From Parvibaculum sp040390855 (lineage in GTDB: Bacteria; Pseudomonadota; Alphaproteobacteria; Parvibaculales; Parvibaculaceae): a stretch of 64,000 nt of DNA. Position 1 is the stretch's first letter. Every line of letters starts with the position of its first letter. Positions 49,904 to 58,979 of this stretch are shown in pieces. The notes below the pieces were generated by a model. The model saw nothing but the letters and a program-made list of their open reading frames with translations. It was not told the origin of the DNA and did no database searches. Location of the stretch: positions 124,001 through 188,000 of the forward strand of contig JAZJXO010000006.1 of NCBI GenBank assembly GCA_040390855.1, given 5' to 3'. The translations under genes were made by a program, and so were the position numbers.

Positions 49904-51019
49904 ATGCCGCAGATCAAGGCTAACGGGATCGACATTGAATATGAGAGCTTCGGGCAGGACAATGCCGAAGCGATCCTCCTCATCATGGGACTGGGTGCGC
50001 AACTGACGCAATGGCCGCTAGAGCTTTGCGATCTGCTTGTCGCGCGAGGCTACCGCGTTATCCGTTTTGACAATCGCGATGCGGGCCTGTCAACGCGGAT
50101 GGAGCGTGATCGTGCTTTTGCTTTTTCGGATGTGTTCTTTGCCTTTGCGGCGGGCAAGTCTGCTTTCGCGCCATACTCGCTCTCTGATATGGCGGGCGAT
50201 GCGGTGGGGCTGCTCGATGCTTTGGATCTTCGGGCCGCACATATTGTCGGCGCATCGATGGGCGGCATGATCGCACAGCATGTGGCGGCGGATTTTCCTG
50301 ACCGCACATTGTCGCTCACATCCATTATGTCGAGTTCCGGCAATCCGATGCTGCCGCCGCCGCGTCCGCGCGTGTTGAGCCTTTTCATGTCGCATGGGTC
50401 GTCACATGACGTGGAAGCGGTGATCGCCAAGGGGATCAAGACTTATGAAGTGATCGGCAGTCCGGGGTTTCCGACCGATGCGGCAACGCTGCGTGAATGG
50501 GTCGAGCGCGATGCGGCGCGCGCCTATTATCCGCAAGGCGTGATGCGACAGATGGCTGCGGTGTTGAGCGATGGTGACCGGCGATCATTGCTGCGCAAAA
50601 TTGATGTGCCTTGTGTTGTGCTGCACGGGCGCGACGATCCGCTGGTGCCGGTGGCGGCGGGCGAGGACACTGCGTTCAATATCAAGGATGCGGACCTGCG
50701 CATCATTGACGGTATGGGGCATGATATGCCGCTGGCGCTGATCCCGCAGATTGCGGATGCGATTGTGTCGGCGGCAGAGCGTGCGACGGGCGTGCAGGTC
50801 ATGGCGGAAGCCGCGCAGTCCGAGCCGGTTGCTGCCGCTGTGGCGGAGGTTGTATCGGATGCCGTTGCCGCAATTCGGGCCGTCGTGATGCCGGAGGCGC
50901 GCGAGGCTGCGGCGGAGGTCAAGCCGAGGGGCGGGCGGGTCCGGCAATGGTGGACGAGACAGCGCGGACGTCTGAATAAAATTGGAATCCCGAGTTTGTC
51001 CCGCAATTCAAGACCGTAA
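49904..51019 (+). CDS. alpha/beta hydrolase, tandem copy 3, with a C-terminal extension
   Basis: A 371-residue paralogue of the two preceding hydrolases. Nucleophile in HIVGASMGGMIAQ, acid in HGRDDPLVPV and base His in DGMGHDMP. Unlike its siblings it carries an extra 70-80 residues at the end, rich in Ala and Val and finishing in an Arg-rich segment (GGRVRQWWTRQRGRL). The ATG at 49904 starts PQIKANGIDIEYESFG, matching the others; a TTG at 49895 is in frame but less likely. The extension is of unknown function and could be a membrane- or polymer-binding tail. Confidence 0.85.
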   Translation: MPQIKANGIDIEYESFGQDNAEAILLIMGLGAQLTQWPLELCDLLVARGYRVIRFDNRDAGLSTRMERDRAFAFSDVFFAFAAGKSAFAPYSLSDMAGDAVGLLDALDLRAAHIVGASMGGMIAQHVAADFPDRTLSLTSIMSSSGNPMLPPPRPRVLSLFMSHGSSHDVEAVIAKGIKTYEVIGSPGFPTDAATLREWVERDAARAYYPQGVMRQMAAVLSDGDRRSLLRKIDVPCVVLHGRDDPLVPVAAGEDTAFNIKDADLRIIDGMGHDMPLALIPQIADAIVSAAERATGVQVMAEAAQSEPVAAAVAEVVSDAVAAIRAVVMPEAREAAAEVKPRGGRVRQWWTRQRGRLNKIGIPSLSRNSRP

Positions 51020-51034
51020 GGTCTGTGCGGGCTG

Positions 51035-51075
51035 CCACCGGACCCCGGCTCAAGGCCGGGGCCACAGTACCGGGT
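51035..51075. repeat. REP-like palindromic element
   Basis: CCGGACCCCGGCTCAAGGCCGGGG with arms CCCCGGC (51043-51049) and GCCGGGG (51055-51061), in the convergent gap between copy 3 and the SDR. Similar GC-rich palindromes are scattered between convergent genes in many alphaproteobacteria. It could also end transcription. Confidence 0.55.
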
Positions 51076-51083
51076 TGAAAATA

Positions 51084-51851
51084 TCAAACTTCGGCAGAGC
51101 CGCCATCGCAGGGGATTGTCGCGCCGGTCGTATAAGCTGATGCTCGCGATGAGAGGAAGATCGCAACGCCTGCAATGTCTTCCGGTGTGCCGATGCGTTT
51201 GCGCGGATTGCTTTCTCTGATCATGTCGCCGAAAGCATCAAGGGTTGCGCGCATCATGTGGCTGGGGAACGGTCCCGGCGCTATGGCGTTGACAAGGATG
51301 TTCTCGCGCGCAAGTCGGCCTGCGAGGTGGCGCGTCAGCATGATGACACCGGCTTTGGACGAGGAGTAGGCGTAGGTCTCCAGTTCCGGCGGCACGATGC
51401 CGTTGATCGAGGCAATGTTGATGACGCGGGCGGGGTCTTCGTCTGTGCCCGCTTTGCGCAAGAGCGGCAGAAGGCTCTGCGTCACGAAGAACGGGCCTTT
51501 GAGGTTGATGTTCATCACCTTGTCCCAGCCGTCTTCCGAATAGTCGTCAATCGGCTGGCCCCAGGCGGCACCGGCATTGTTGACGAGAATGTCGAGCTTT
51601 TCTTCGCGTCTGGCGAGTTCCTTTGCCAGAAACTCGATGCCTTCGCGTGTGCCGAGATCGGCGGGCAGCGAGATGCAGGTGCCGCGCTTTGAAAGCTCGT
51701 CGGCGAGGTCGTTGCAGACCTGTGCTTTGCGGGCACTGATATAGACTTTGACGCCTGCTTCGACAAAACCTGTTGCGATCATTTCGCCGATGCCGCGCGA
51801 GCCGCCGGTGACGAGCGCCACTTTGCCTTTGATGTCGAACAGATTTTTCAT
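51084..51851 (-). CDS. SDR-family oxidoreductase (FabG/RhlG-like)
   Basis: A 255-residue short-chain dehydrogenase with VTGGSRGIGEMIA, NNAGAAWG, the Ser in INIASINGI and YxxxK in YAYSSSKAGV, and the C-terminal GATIPCDGGSAEV. Sequence style is that of 3-oxoacyl reductases of the RhlG branch. It converges on hydrolase copy 3 around the palindromic element. It probably acts on a 3-oxoacyl ester or similar ketone. Confidence 0.9.
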   Translation of the reverse strand: MKNLFDIKGKVALVTGGSRGIGEMIATGFVEAGVKVYISARKAQVCNDLADELSKRGTCISLPADLGTREGIEFLAKELARREEKLDILVNNAGAAWGQPIDDYSEDGWDKVMNINLKGPFFVTQSLLPLLRKAGTDEDPARVINIASINGIVPPELETYAYSSSKAGVIMLTRHLAGRLARENILVNAIAPGPFPSHMMRATLDAFGDMIRESNPRKRIGTPEDIAGVAIFLSSRASAYTTGATIPCDGGSAEV

Positions 51852-51914
51852 ATGTGTTTCCCCAGAATAATTTTTGTGTAGCGAACCCTAGTTGATGGAG
51901 CGGGGTTCGTGCAA

Positions 51915-53765
51915 TCAGAGAACAACATCTTCGCCTTTTGGCTCTTTCGTCAGCTCTTCGGTTTCGGTGCTGAGGGCCTGCGGTGCGCGTTTGGGTTTTA
52001 CCAGTGGCTCGGGTTTGATGGCGCTGGAGAATATCAGGTTCTTGCCGGCGAGGAATTCGCCCTCGGCCAGTTGCAGCGCCAGACGTTCCTCGTCGCGGCG
52101 GCGGATTTCCTCTTCGACCTCCAGTGCCTCTTCCTGTGGTATGCCCAGCGCCTCAAGCGCCGCCATACCGAAGCGCACGGCGGACTCGTAAGTGTCGCGG
52201 ATATGGTAGTCCACATTCTTGCGCAGCATGGTCAGCGACTGGCGACGGTCATAGGCGCGGACATAAAGTTTGGCGAGCGGAAAATGTACTTTGACGAGAT
52301 CGACGATTTTGTCCGACGCTTCGGCTTTCACCACGCAGAGCGCGATGAGCGTAGCGTCGCTTGCCCCTGCCGCGCGTAACACATCAAGCCTTGTGCCGTC
52401 GCCGTAATAGACGCGGAAACCGAAACGCGAAGCGGCGCGGATTTGTTCGACGTCTCGTTCGATGGCGGTGACTTCGATCCCTTGCGACAGCAGGAATTGC
52501 GCGACGACCTGTCCGAAACGGCCAAAGCCGATGATGACGACTTTTCCTTTGGCATCGGTAAAATCCATCTCCATTTCTTCGGCTTGTGATTTGGGCTGGG
52601 CCAGATGATGGGCAACAGCAAAAGCAAGCGGTGTCAGCGCGAGAGACAGCGTGACACTCGCAATCAGGATGTTCGAGTTTTCCGCCGACATGATGCCTGC
52701 GGTCGCTGCCGCGCCGAAAAGCACGAAGGCAAATTCGCCGCCTTGCGACAGCACGCCGGCAATGCGGAAGGCGTCGGCTTTGGACGATCCTGTGAGGCGC
52801 GAGAGGATGAAGATGATCAGCGCCTTGGTGGTCATCAGGGCGATGACAATCGCTGCGATGGCCCAAAGATGGTGCAAGACGAGGATGATGTTGATGCCCA
52901 TGCCGACGGCAATAAAGAAGAGGCCGAGAAGCAGTCCGCGAAAGGGTTCGATGTCGGCTTCAAGCTCGTGACGGAAACTTGATTCAGCCAGCAATACGCC
53001 TGCGAGAAACGCGCCCATCGCCATGGACAGACCGGCAGCTTGCATCACAAAAGCAGCCCCCAGCACCATGAGAAGGGCCGCCGCTGTCATCACTTCATGC
53101 GCATTGGTTTTGGCGAGAATGCGAAACAGCGGATTGAGCAGATAGCGGGCGGAAACGGCAACTATGGTCACCGCAATGAAAATGCCGAGCGTTTCGGTCC
53201 AGCCGCCTGTATGCGCTTTTTCGCCGGGCGTGAGCAGAGTGACGAGTGCCAGAAGCGGCACGATGGCGAGGTCCTGCATCAGCAGTACGGCGAAGGCGCG
53301 TTGACCATAGGGTTGCGTCAGTTCGTTGCGGTCTTCCATCATCGGTACGGCAAAAGCTGTGGATGAGAGCGCAAGCCCCGCGCCTGCAATGATCGCGGCC
53401 TGCCATGTGAGATCGGCGGCGAGCGCGAGACCTGCCAGCGCCAGACCGCAGATCAGGATTTGTCCGAGCCCGAAACCGAAAATATCGCGTCGCATGGACC
53501 AGAGGCGCGAGGGTTTGAGTTCGAGCCCGATGATGAACAAGAGCATGACGATGCCAAGCTCGGCAAAGGCGAGAATGGCTTCGGGATCGGCGAAGAAGGC
53601 AAAGCCCGACGGGCCGATGATCAGGCCCGCAACCAGATAGCCGATGACGGAGCCAAGACGCAGACGATTGAACAGCGGCACCGCGATGACGGCGGCGGCC
53701 AGAAATATGATCGGGGCCAGAAGCGAGGCCCCTTCATGGGGCGGTGGCAGGGGCAGAGGGGTCAC
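51915..53765 (-). CDS. KefB/KefC-type CPA2 cation:proton antiporter
   Basis: A 616-residue CPA2-family antiporter with about twelve helices and a C-terminal RCK domain. It includes SVIGYLVAGLIIGPSGF, the QAAGLSMAMGAFLAGVLLAES block, the AVGMGINI motif and KVVIIGFGRFGQVVAQFLL followed by GDGTRLDVLRAAGA of TrkA-N. The acidic C-terminal tail is charged and glutamate-rich. I start at the GTG 53765; upstream codons are open but cross a terminator hairpin and lack homology. It is one of two CPA2 proteins in the window. Confidence 0.88.
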   Translation of the reverse strand: MTPLPLPPPHEGASLLAPIIFLAAAVIAVPLFNRLRLGSVIGYLVAGLIIGPSGFAFFADPEAILAFAELGIVMLLFIIGLELKPSRLWSMRRDIFGFGLGQILICGLALAGLALAADLTWQAAIIAGAGLALSSTAFAVPMMEDRNELTQPYGQRAFAVLLMQDLAIVPLLALVTLLTPGEKAHTGGWTETLGIFIAVTIVAVSARYLLNPLFRILAKTNAHEVMTAAALLMVLGAAFVMQAAGLSMAMGAFLAGVLLAESSFRHELEADIEPFRGLLLGLFFIAVGMGINIILVLHHLWAIAAIVIALMTTKALIIFILSRLTGSSKADAFRIAGVLSQGGEFAFVLFGAAATAGIMSAENSNILIASVTLSLALTPLAFAVAHHLAQPKSQAEEMEMDFTDAKGKVVIIGFGRFGQVVAQFLLSQGIEVTAIERDVEQIRAASRFGFRVYYGDGTRLDVLRAAGASDATLIALCVVKAEASDKIVDLVKVHFPLAKLYVRAYDRRQSLTMLRKNVDYHIRDTYESAVRFGMAALEALGIPQEEALEVEEEIRRRDEERLALQLAEGEFLAGKNLIFSSAIKPEPLVKPKRAPQALSTETEELTKEPKGEDVVL

Positions 53766-53828
53766 GGGGGCACGGCCTTCAATGAGTGAGGCGTTATAGT
53801 GCCGCGAAGAGTGCGGCAGCGATAGGGC

Positions 53829-53863
53829 AAACAAAAGGCGCTCCCTTTTCAGGAAGCGCCTTT
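53829..53863 (-). terminator. terminator after the DmdC-like acyl-CoA dehydrogenase
   Basis: AAAGGCGCT (53834-53842) and AGCGCCTTT (53855-53863), perfect 9-bp arms. On the minus strand it is followed by TGTTTG after the A/T-rich arm, about 50 bp past the acyl-CoA dehydrogenase stop. It lies inside the unlikely upstream extension of the antiporter frame, which supports the shorter antiporter start. Confidence 0.7.
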
Positions 53864-53914
53864 GTTTTGTAAGCATTGTGGTTTTGCAGACACCGTATGT
53901 CTGCGAGTCTGAAA

Positions 53915-55765
53915 TCAGAAGTTCACGGCGTCGAGTTCCATCAGGCCTTCCGAGCCTGCTTTGGCACGTTCGAGCCAACCGGCGGTCATCGGCACTTCGC
54001 GTTCGGCCCAATAGCGCGCGAGCGTCAGCTTGCGCTTGTAGAAGTCCGGCTTGTCTGTTCCGGCCTTGAGCTTGGCGAGCGAGACTTTGGCCATCTGCGC
54101 CCACATCCAGGCAAGTGTCACCGTGCCGAAAATGTTGAGGATGTCGTAAGAGGCGGCGCCCGCATTGTCATAGTTCTTCGGTGCGTTTGCCATTAGCCAA
54201 CCGGCGGCTTCGCCGAGGCGTCCATAGCCTGTGCGCAGCGCGTCGATATAGGGTTTCATCTCGGCATCGCCCTCGTTTTCCTTGATGAAGGCTTCGAGCT
54301 TGGCAAAGTAAGCGAGTGTCGCGCGGCCACCCTTCGATGTCATCTTGCGCGCGACGAGATCGAGCGCCTGAATGCCGTTGGCGCCTTCATAGACCTGATT
54401 GATGCGCGCATCGCGCACGAATTGCTCCATGCCGTTGTCGCGCACATAACCGTGACCGCCGAAAACCTGCATCGAGGCATTGGCGGCTTCAAAGCCCTTA
54501 TCGGTAAAATAGGCTTTGATGACGGGCGTGAAAAGCTGGCTCAGGTCTTCGGCTTCCTGACGTTCCGCCGCGTCCGCGCTTGAACGCGAAACGGAAAAGA
54601 GGAACGAGACATACATGGCAAGCGCGCGTGCGCCCTCGACAAAAGCGCGCGATGCTATGAGCAGGCGGCGCACGTCGGGGAAGACCATGATCGGATCAGC
54701 GGGGCCATCGGGATTTTTGACGCCGGTGAGCGAGCGGCCCGCAAGACGGTCGTTGGCATAGGCGACGCCGTTCTGATAAGCGACTTCACCCGCCGCGATG
54801 CCCTGAATGCCGACGCCCATGCGCGCGCCGTTCATCATGCCGAACATGCCGGCCATACCGGCGGACTTTGATTTCACGACTTCGCCGGTTTCGGTTTTCT
54901 TTTCCGGGGCGCGGCCTTTGAGGTGATAGGCAACCGCATTGTCGAAGTTCATCACGCAAGTGGCGTTGCCCTTGATGCCCATTTTCTTTTCGACGGCACC
55001 GACTGTGACACCGTTGCGGCCCGTGATTGCGCCTGTCTTTTCATCGACCAGCATTTTCGGGACCATAAAGAAATTGACGGTGCCGAGATCGTCGACATAT
55101 TTGCCGTCTTCGTTCGGCAGTTTCGCAATCACCATGTGGATGATGTTCTCGGTCATGTCGTGGTCGCCGCCCGAGATGAAAATCTTGGTGCCGGTGAGAC
55201 GATAGGAACCGTCATCCTGTTTGACGGCGCGGGTCTTCATCAGTTTCAGGTCCGTGCCGCAATGGGGTTCGGTCAGGCACATCGTGCCAGCCCAGTCGCC
55301 GTCGGCCATGCGTTGCGCGACGTGCTCGCACATCCAGTCTTCGCCGGTCGCCCAGAGCGCGCCGAGTGCCGCACCCGAAAGGCCGGGATACATCGAAAAA
55401 GCCTGGTTCGATGATGAACCCATTTCGGAGAAGGCGAAGGTGATGACGGAGGGCAGGTTCGCGCCGCCGAGTTCTTCGGCCACGCCGAGCTTGTTCCAGC
55501 CGCCATCGGCATAGGCTTTGAACGCTTCCTTGAAACCTTTGGGCGTGCGCACGATACCGTTTTCGAGGTGGCAGCCTTCTTCGTCGCCTGTCTGGTTGAG
55601 CGGTTGGAGCACTTCCTCGCAGAACTTCGCGCCGCCTTCGAGAATGGCGCGCGTCATGTCCGGCGTCAGCTCCGCAAAGCCCGGCAGATCGGTCCGCTTT
55701 TCAATGCCGAGAAGCTCATGGAACAGAAACAGAAAATCCTCGACCGGGGCTTTATAGCTCGGCAT
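53915..55765 (-). CDS. acyl-CoA dehydrogenase, DmdC-like long form
   Basis: A 616-residue acyl-CoA dehydrogenase of the DmdC/FadE type, with an N-terminal extension (PSYKAPVEDFLFLFHELLGIE), the core MCLTEPHCGTDLKLMKTRAV, the GHGYVRDNGMEQFVRDARIN active-site stretch and a C-terminal extra domain. Family members include 3-methylmercaptopropionyl-CoA dehydrogenase. A GGAGGCGTTTC ribosome site precedes the ATG. It passes electrons to ETF. Substrate here is unknown; dimethylsulfoniopropionate use is one possibility but not shown. Confidence 0.9.
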   Translation of the reverse strand: MPSYKAPVEDFLFLFHELLGIEKRTDLPGFAELTPDMTRAILEGGAKFCEEVLQPLNQTGDEEGCHLENGIVRTPKGFKEAFKAYADGGWNKLGVAEELGGANLPSVITFAFSEMGSSSNQAFSMYPGLSGAALGALWATGEDWMCEHVAQRMADGDWAGTMCLTEPHCGTDLKLMKTRAVKQDDGSYRLTGTKIFISGGDHDMTENIIHMVIAKLPNEDGKYVDDLGTVNFFMVPKMLVDEKTGAITGRNGVTVGAVEKKMGIKGNATCVMNFDNAVAYHLKGRAPEKKTETGEVVKSKSAGMAGMFGMMNGARMGVGIQGIAAGEVAYQNGVAYANDRLAGRSLTGVKNPDGPADPIMVFPDVRRLLIASRAFVEGARALAMYVSFLFSVSRSSADAAERQEAEDLSQLFTPVIKAYFTDKGFEAANASMQVFGGHGYVRDNGMEQFVRDARINQVYEGANGIQALDLVARKMTSKGGRATLAYFAKLEAFIKENEGDAEMKPYIDALRTGYGRLGEAAGWLMANAPKNYDNAGAASYDILNIFGTVTLAWMWAQMAKVSLAKLKAGTDKPDFYKRKLTLARYWAEREVPMTAGWLERAKAGSEGLMELDAVNF

Positions 55766-56012
55766 GAAACGCCTCCAAATGCTTTCAGAAATGTAAGTAA
55801 AACGCGGCGGAAAATGACATAGGCCGTGAGGGAAAGCAAGGGTGCGGGACAGGGTCCAAACAGAAAGGCCTTAGCTTGATTCCAACCGGCTCTTGCTTCG
55901 CAAAATGCCAGTAAAACACAGGTAAAACGAACAAATAGAAACAGAGAAATACCATGGGATGCAGCCGCTTGGCTGATTATTGACGACAGTCTGAGAATAC
56001 AGTTGTTTTAGT

Positions 56013-56030
56013 ATACATAATTTTGTATAT
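56013..56030. promoter_or_regulatory. palindromic operator of the toxin-antitoxin pair
   Basis: TATACA-TAATTT-TGTATA, perfect 6-bp arms, ending 6 bases before the toxin start. A typical HigA-type binding site overlapping the promoter. Confidence 0.65.
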
Positions 56031-56036
56031 TTTGGA

Positions 56037-56375
56037 ATGAAAGAAAATCCCGTTCTCTTTCGTGGAAACTCACTCGATGATTTGCGGGCATTTCCATCAG
56101 TTGCCCGTCAAATGGCGGGCTATCAGATCAACAGGCTGCAATGCGGTGAAGAACCAGCCGATTGGAAGCCGCTAAATATCGTTGGCAAGGGTGTTCGCGA
56201 AATTCGCATTCGTGCAGCGGACGGAACATTCAGGGTTGTCTATGTGGCAAAGTTTGAAGATGCCATTTACGTGCTGCATTGCTTTCAGAAGACGACGCAA
56301 AAAACAGATCAACGTGATCTTGATTTGGCGCATATACGCTTTGCAGAACTGGTGAAGGAACTGGGCAAGACATGA
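56037..56375 (+). CDS. higB: HigB-like toxin (Gp49/RelE fold)
   Basis: A 112-residue RelE-superfamily toxin of the phage Gp49-like HigB kind. The end ADGTFRVVYVAKFEDAIYVLHCFQKTTQKT and its K/R-rich centre match mRNA-cleaving HigB proteins. It precedes the antitoxin, the order of HigBA, and overlaps it by 4 bases. The DNA upstream is distinctly AT-rich, with an operator-like palindrome. Activity is inferred from family; residues KGVREIRI and the QKT motif are the conserved ones seen. Confidence 0.88.
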   Translation: MKENPVLFRGNSLDDLRAFPSVARQMAGYQINRLQCGEEPADWKPLNIVGKGVREIRIRAADGTFRVVYVAKFEDAIYVLHCFQKTTQKTDQRDLDLAHIRFAELVKELGKT

Positions 56376-56665
56376 AAACCAAAGCAAGCAATCGCATTTA
56401 CGCCAGTGTCTGGGACGCCATCGAAGACACGCCTGCGGCAGCGGCGAATATGAAACTCCGTTCCAACCTGATGATGGCATTGACGCGGCATATCGAACGC
56501 GAAAATCTTACCCAGAAGGAAGCCGCCAAAGCCTTCGGGGTGACGCAACCGCGCATCTCGGATTTGACGCGCGGCAAGGTCGATCTGTTTGGTCTTGACA
56601 CGTTGGTGAATATGGCTGCCTCTGCCGGTCTAAGAGTTGATATGAAGCTGAAAAAGGCAGCCTAG
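56372..56665 (+). CDS. higA: HigA-like XRE-family antitoxin
   Basis: A 97-residue helix-turn-helix antitoxin. HTH in ENLTQKEAAKAFGVTQPRI, followed by SDLTRGKVDLFGLDTLVNM. It overlaps higB by 4 bases and would both neutralise HigB and repress the operon through the palindrome at 56013. The type of HTH is that of the XRE/HigA group. Confidence 0.9.
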   Translation: MKTKASNRIYASVWDAIEDTPAAAANMKLRSNLMMALTRHIERENLTQKEAAKAFGVTQPRISDLTRGKVDLFGLDTLVNMAASAGLRVDMKLKKAA

Positions 56666-56681
56666 AGGTGAGCGCGTCGGG

Positions 56682-57128
56682 TTATGCCCGGCATGATTTA
56701 GAGGGCATCGTATCCACTTTCATCGGCAACAACCTGTCGTCGCTTGCGCCGTTTGCCTTCATCGAGACATTGACCATGACGTCTTGAAAGGTCTCGTCCA
56801 TCAGGCCTGAACGCATGATGATGCAATGGGCGTATTTGTGTTGGGGTGAGATCGCGCGCAGCGTGGTCGTCGTATCATAGCGACCCGCTGTCACTTTGAT
56901 GTCGCGCATCCATTGCAGCCGCTCTTGTATATGTGGCAGGCGGCTGCGGGCGTCTGATTGCGTTATGCCCTTTTGTAGATCGGCAATAGTTGAAGAGACG
57001 AGCGTTTCGATCTCGTCGAGGCTTGCCATTGCCGCGCGGTAATCGGCGTCCGGCATGGGAGCGGCATGTGCGGGTATGAAAAAAAGAAGGGCGACCGTTG
57101 CAACACCCGCAATCAAACGTATCAACAT
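56682..57128 (-). CDS. hypothetical exported protein
   Basis: A 148-residue protein with a signal peptide of about 22 residues (LLFFIPAHA). The rest is helical, with a LDEIETLVSSTIADLQKG stretch and two cysteines near the end. I do not recognise it. It is convergent with the antitoxin 16 bp away, and upstream of the enoyl-CoA hydratase gene's end. No function can be assigned. Confidence 0.65.
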   Translation of the reverse strand: MLIRLIAGVATVALLFFIPAHAAPMPDADYRAAMASLDEIETLVSSTIADLQKGITQSDARSRLPHIQERLQWMRDIKVTAGRYDTTTTLRAISPQHKYAHCIIMRSGLMDETFQDVMVNVSMKANGASDDRLLPMKVDTMPSKSCRA

Positions 57129-57156
57129 GCCACCCTCAATTCTTCAAATGTCAAAA

Positions 57157-57972
57157 TCAACTATTCGTAAACGCCGGTTTGCGCTTTTGCAAAAATGCCG
57201 CGATGCCTTCGCGGAAGTCGTTGGTCTGGGCTGCCAGTATCTGGTTGCGGTCTTCCATCGCGATAGCGGCTTCAAGGCTTCCGGCGTCCACCGACATGTT
57301 GAGGCATTCTTTGGTGAGGCGCAGGCCGATGGGTGAAGTGCCGAGCATTTCATCGATATAGAGGCGGGCGGCGTCTTCCAGCTTGTCGTCGGGCACGATT
57401 TCGGAGACGAGACCCGTTTTTAGCGCGCGTTCGGCATTGATGAAACGGCCTGTCATCATCAGTTCGGACGCGAGCGAGACGCCGACAAGGCGCGGCAGGA
57501 AATAGGAGACGCCGATGTCGCAGGCCGACAGACCGATGCGGATGAAAGCGGCGTTCATGCGCGCTGTCTCGCCCGCGATGCGGATGTCGGAGGCAAGCGC
57601 GAACGCAAAGCCGCCGCCGCAGGCCGGACCATGCACGAGGCTGATGATGGCCTGTGGGCAGCGGCGCATTTTCATCACGATTTCGCTGATCGCGCGCTGG
57701 CCGCGAAGGCCCGTGACGACGCCGCCTGTACTGTTTTCGCTTATGCTTCCGCGGTGTTTCAAATCAAGACCGGCACAGAATGCGCGACCAGCCCCCTTGA
57801 TGACGACAATGCGCACAGAGTGGTCCGTATAAAGACGTCCGAAATAATCCTGAAGCTCGGCGGTCAGTGCCGGATTGATCGCGTTGAGCACGTCAGGTCG
57901 ATTGAGTGTCAGCCAATCGACGGGACCTTCTTTTTTGACGAGGATGGTTTTGTATTCCGGCATGTCGCTCAT
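57157..57972 (-). CDS. enoyl-CoA hydratase/isomerase family protein
   Basis: A 271-residue crotonase-fold protein with the oxyanion-hole motifs KGAGRAFCAGLDLKH and HGPACGGGFAFALASDIRI. The usual second catalytic Glu of true hydratases is not evident in the SACDIGVSYFLPRLVG region (ASPARTATE in place), so another reaction of the superfamily is possible. The ATG at 57972 follows GGAGA at a 6-base spacing; upstream in-frame start codons lack a ribosome site. It may serve beta-oxidation together with the acyl-CoA dehydrogenases. Confidence 0.87.
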   Translation of the reverse strand: MSDMPEYKTILVKKEGPVDWLTLNRPDVLNAINPALTAELQDYFGRLYTDHSVRIVVIKGAGRAFCAGLDLKHRGSISENSTGGVVTGLRGQRAISEIVMKMRRCPQAIISLVHGPACGGGFAFALASDIRIAGETARMNAAFIRIGLSACDIGVSYFLPRLVGVSLASELMMTGRFINAERALKTGLVSEIVPDDKLEDAARLYIDEMLGTSPIGLRLTKECLNMSVDAGSLEAAIAMEDRNQILAAQTNDFREGIAAFLQKRKPAFTNS

Positions 57973-58079
57973 GTCTGTCTCCGCTCGCACGTGTTTTTGC
58001 TCTGTTGAGAGAAGACTAGCCCGATGGGGCGGGGTCGCGCGAGGGGGGCATCATTCCCCAGCGTCGGCTTGAGGCGTGT

Positions 58080-58421
58080 CTAGTCGGTTTCCGGTTCCAT
58101 ATCGGCGAGAATGGCATCGGGAAGGGCGAGCCAGCGCAAGGCGACGTCGCCACCGGGATTGAGGCGCATGACTTCGGCCGTATAGACATGGCCCGTTTCG
58201 CGTTTGTGCCAGCGCAAGCGACCGGACACGATCTGGCCTGCGGCGAGGTTTTCGGTGCAGGCCCTGAGGCAAGCTCCGCCCACCGACCAGTCGCGGGCGC
58301 GGTAGTCGCAGCCGTTGATTTCGACAAAGAGCCAGGGGTCGCTTTCGCGCGCGGCGAGGCGTTGATCGGGCTGGGTGAGCCTGGTCTTCAGATGCCCTAC
58401 AAAGCGCGAAATCAGCGACAT
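58080..58421 (-). CDS. PilZ-domain protein
   Basis: A 113-residue single PilZ-domain protein with the DWSVGGACLRA motif (D/NxSxxG) and an upstream basic RxxxR-type region (RLAARESDP). PilZ proteins bind c-di-GMP or act as adaptors. I start at ATG 58421, three codons after an in-frame GTG. Between the hydratase and DUF6165 genes; role unknown. Confidence 0.78.
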   Translation of the reverse strand: MSLISRFVGHLKTRLTQPDQRLAARESDPWLFVEINGCDYRARDWSVGGACLRACTENLAAGQIVSGRLRWHKRETGHVYTAEVMRLNPGGDVALRWLALPDAILADMEPETD

Positions 58422-58568
58422 AAGCCTCACTCAAGCCGGAAAAACCACGAAAACGCGCGCGCATGACGCAGACGCAAAAACATTCTGGCATGTCAGCGCC
58501 ACTCTTGGCTATAAAAGCGCGACCAGAAAACGCGATCTGCCGCTGTCGGCGGGTGATATGAGGACCAG

Positions 58569-58979
58569 ATGAGCAAGAGCGACGCGCCCCAATCCATTTT
58601 GATTGATGTCGGTCCCGGCGAGTTGATCGACAAGATCACCATTCTGGTTATCAAGTCCGAGCGCATGTCGGACGAGGGCAAGTTGAAGAACGTGCGTCAT
58701 GAACTTGCTGTGCTCGAAGCGGCGCGCAAGGCGCATATTCCGGCAAGCGCGGAACTGACAAAGCTCGAAGCGGAGCTGAAACACGTCAATGAAGACCTCT
58801 GGGTCATCGAGGACGACATCCGCCAATGCGAGGCGGACAAGGATTTCGGCAAGACTTTCATTGATCTGGCGCGTTCGGTCTACAAGCAGAACGACAAGCG
58901 GGCGGCACTGAAGAAGGCGATCAACCTTCTGACCGGCTCCAACATTATCGAAGAAAAATCCTATACCGAATTCAACTGA
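58569..58979 (+). CDS. DUF6165 family protein
   Basis: A 136-residue protein matching DUF6165, with the opening SILIDVGPGELIDKITILVIKSERM and a helix-rich middle. Members sit next to LPS-type glycosyltransferases and may be small accessory subunits. Here its stop overlaps the convergent glycosyltransferase gene end by 19 bp. It has a GAGGACC ribosome site. Function unknown. Confidence 0.83.
   Translation: MSKSDAPQSILIDVGPGELIDKITILVIKSERMSDEGKLKNVRHELAVLEAARKAHIPASAELTKLEAELKHVNEDLWVIEDDIRQCEADKDFGKTFIDLARSVYKQNDKRAALKKAINLLTGSNIIEEKSYTEFN

Noticed and set aside
53766..54104. N-terminal extension of the KefC-type antiporter
   Set aside because: It runs through a terminator hairpin and into the acyl-CoA dehydrogenase gene and lacks membrane helices or homology.
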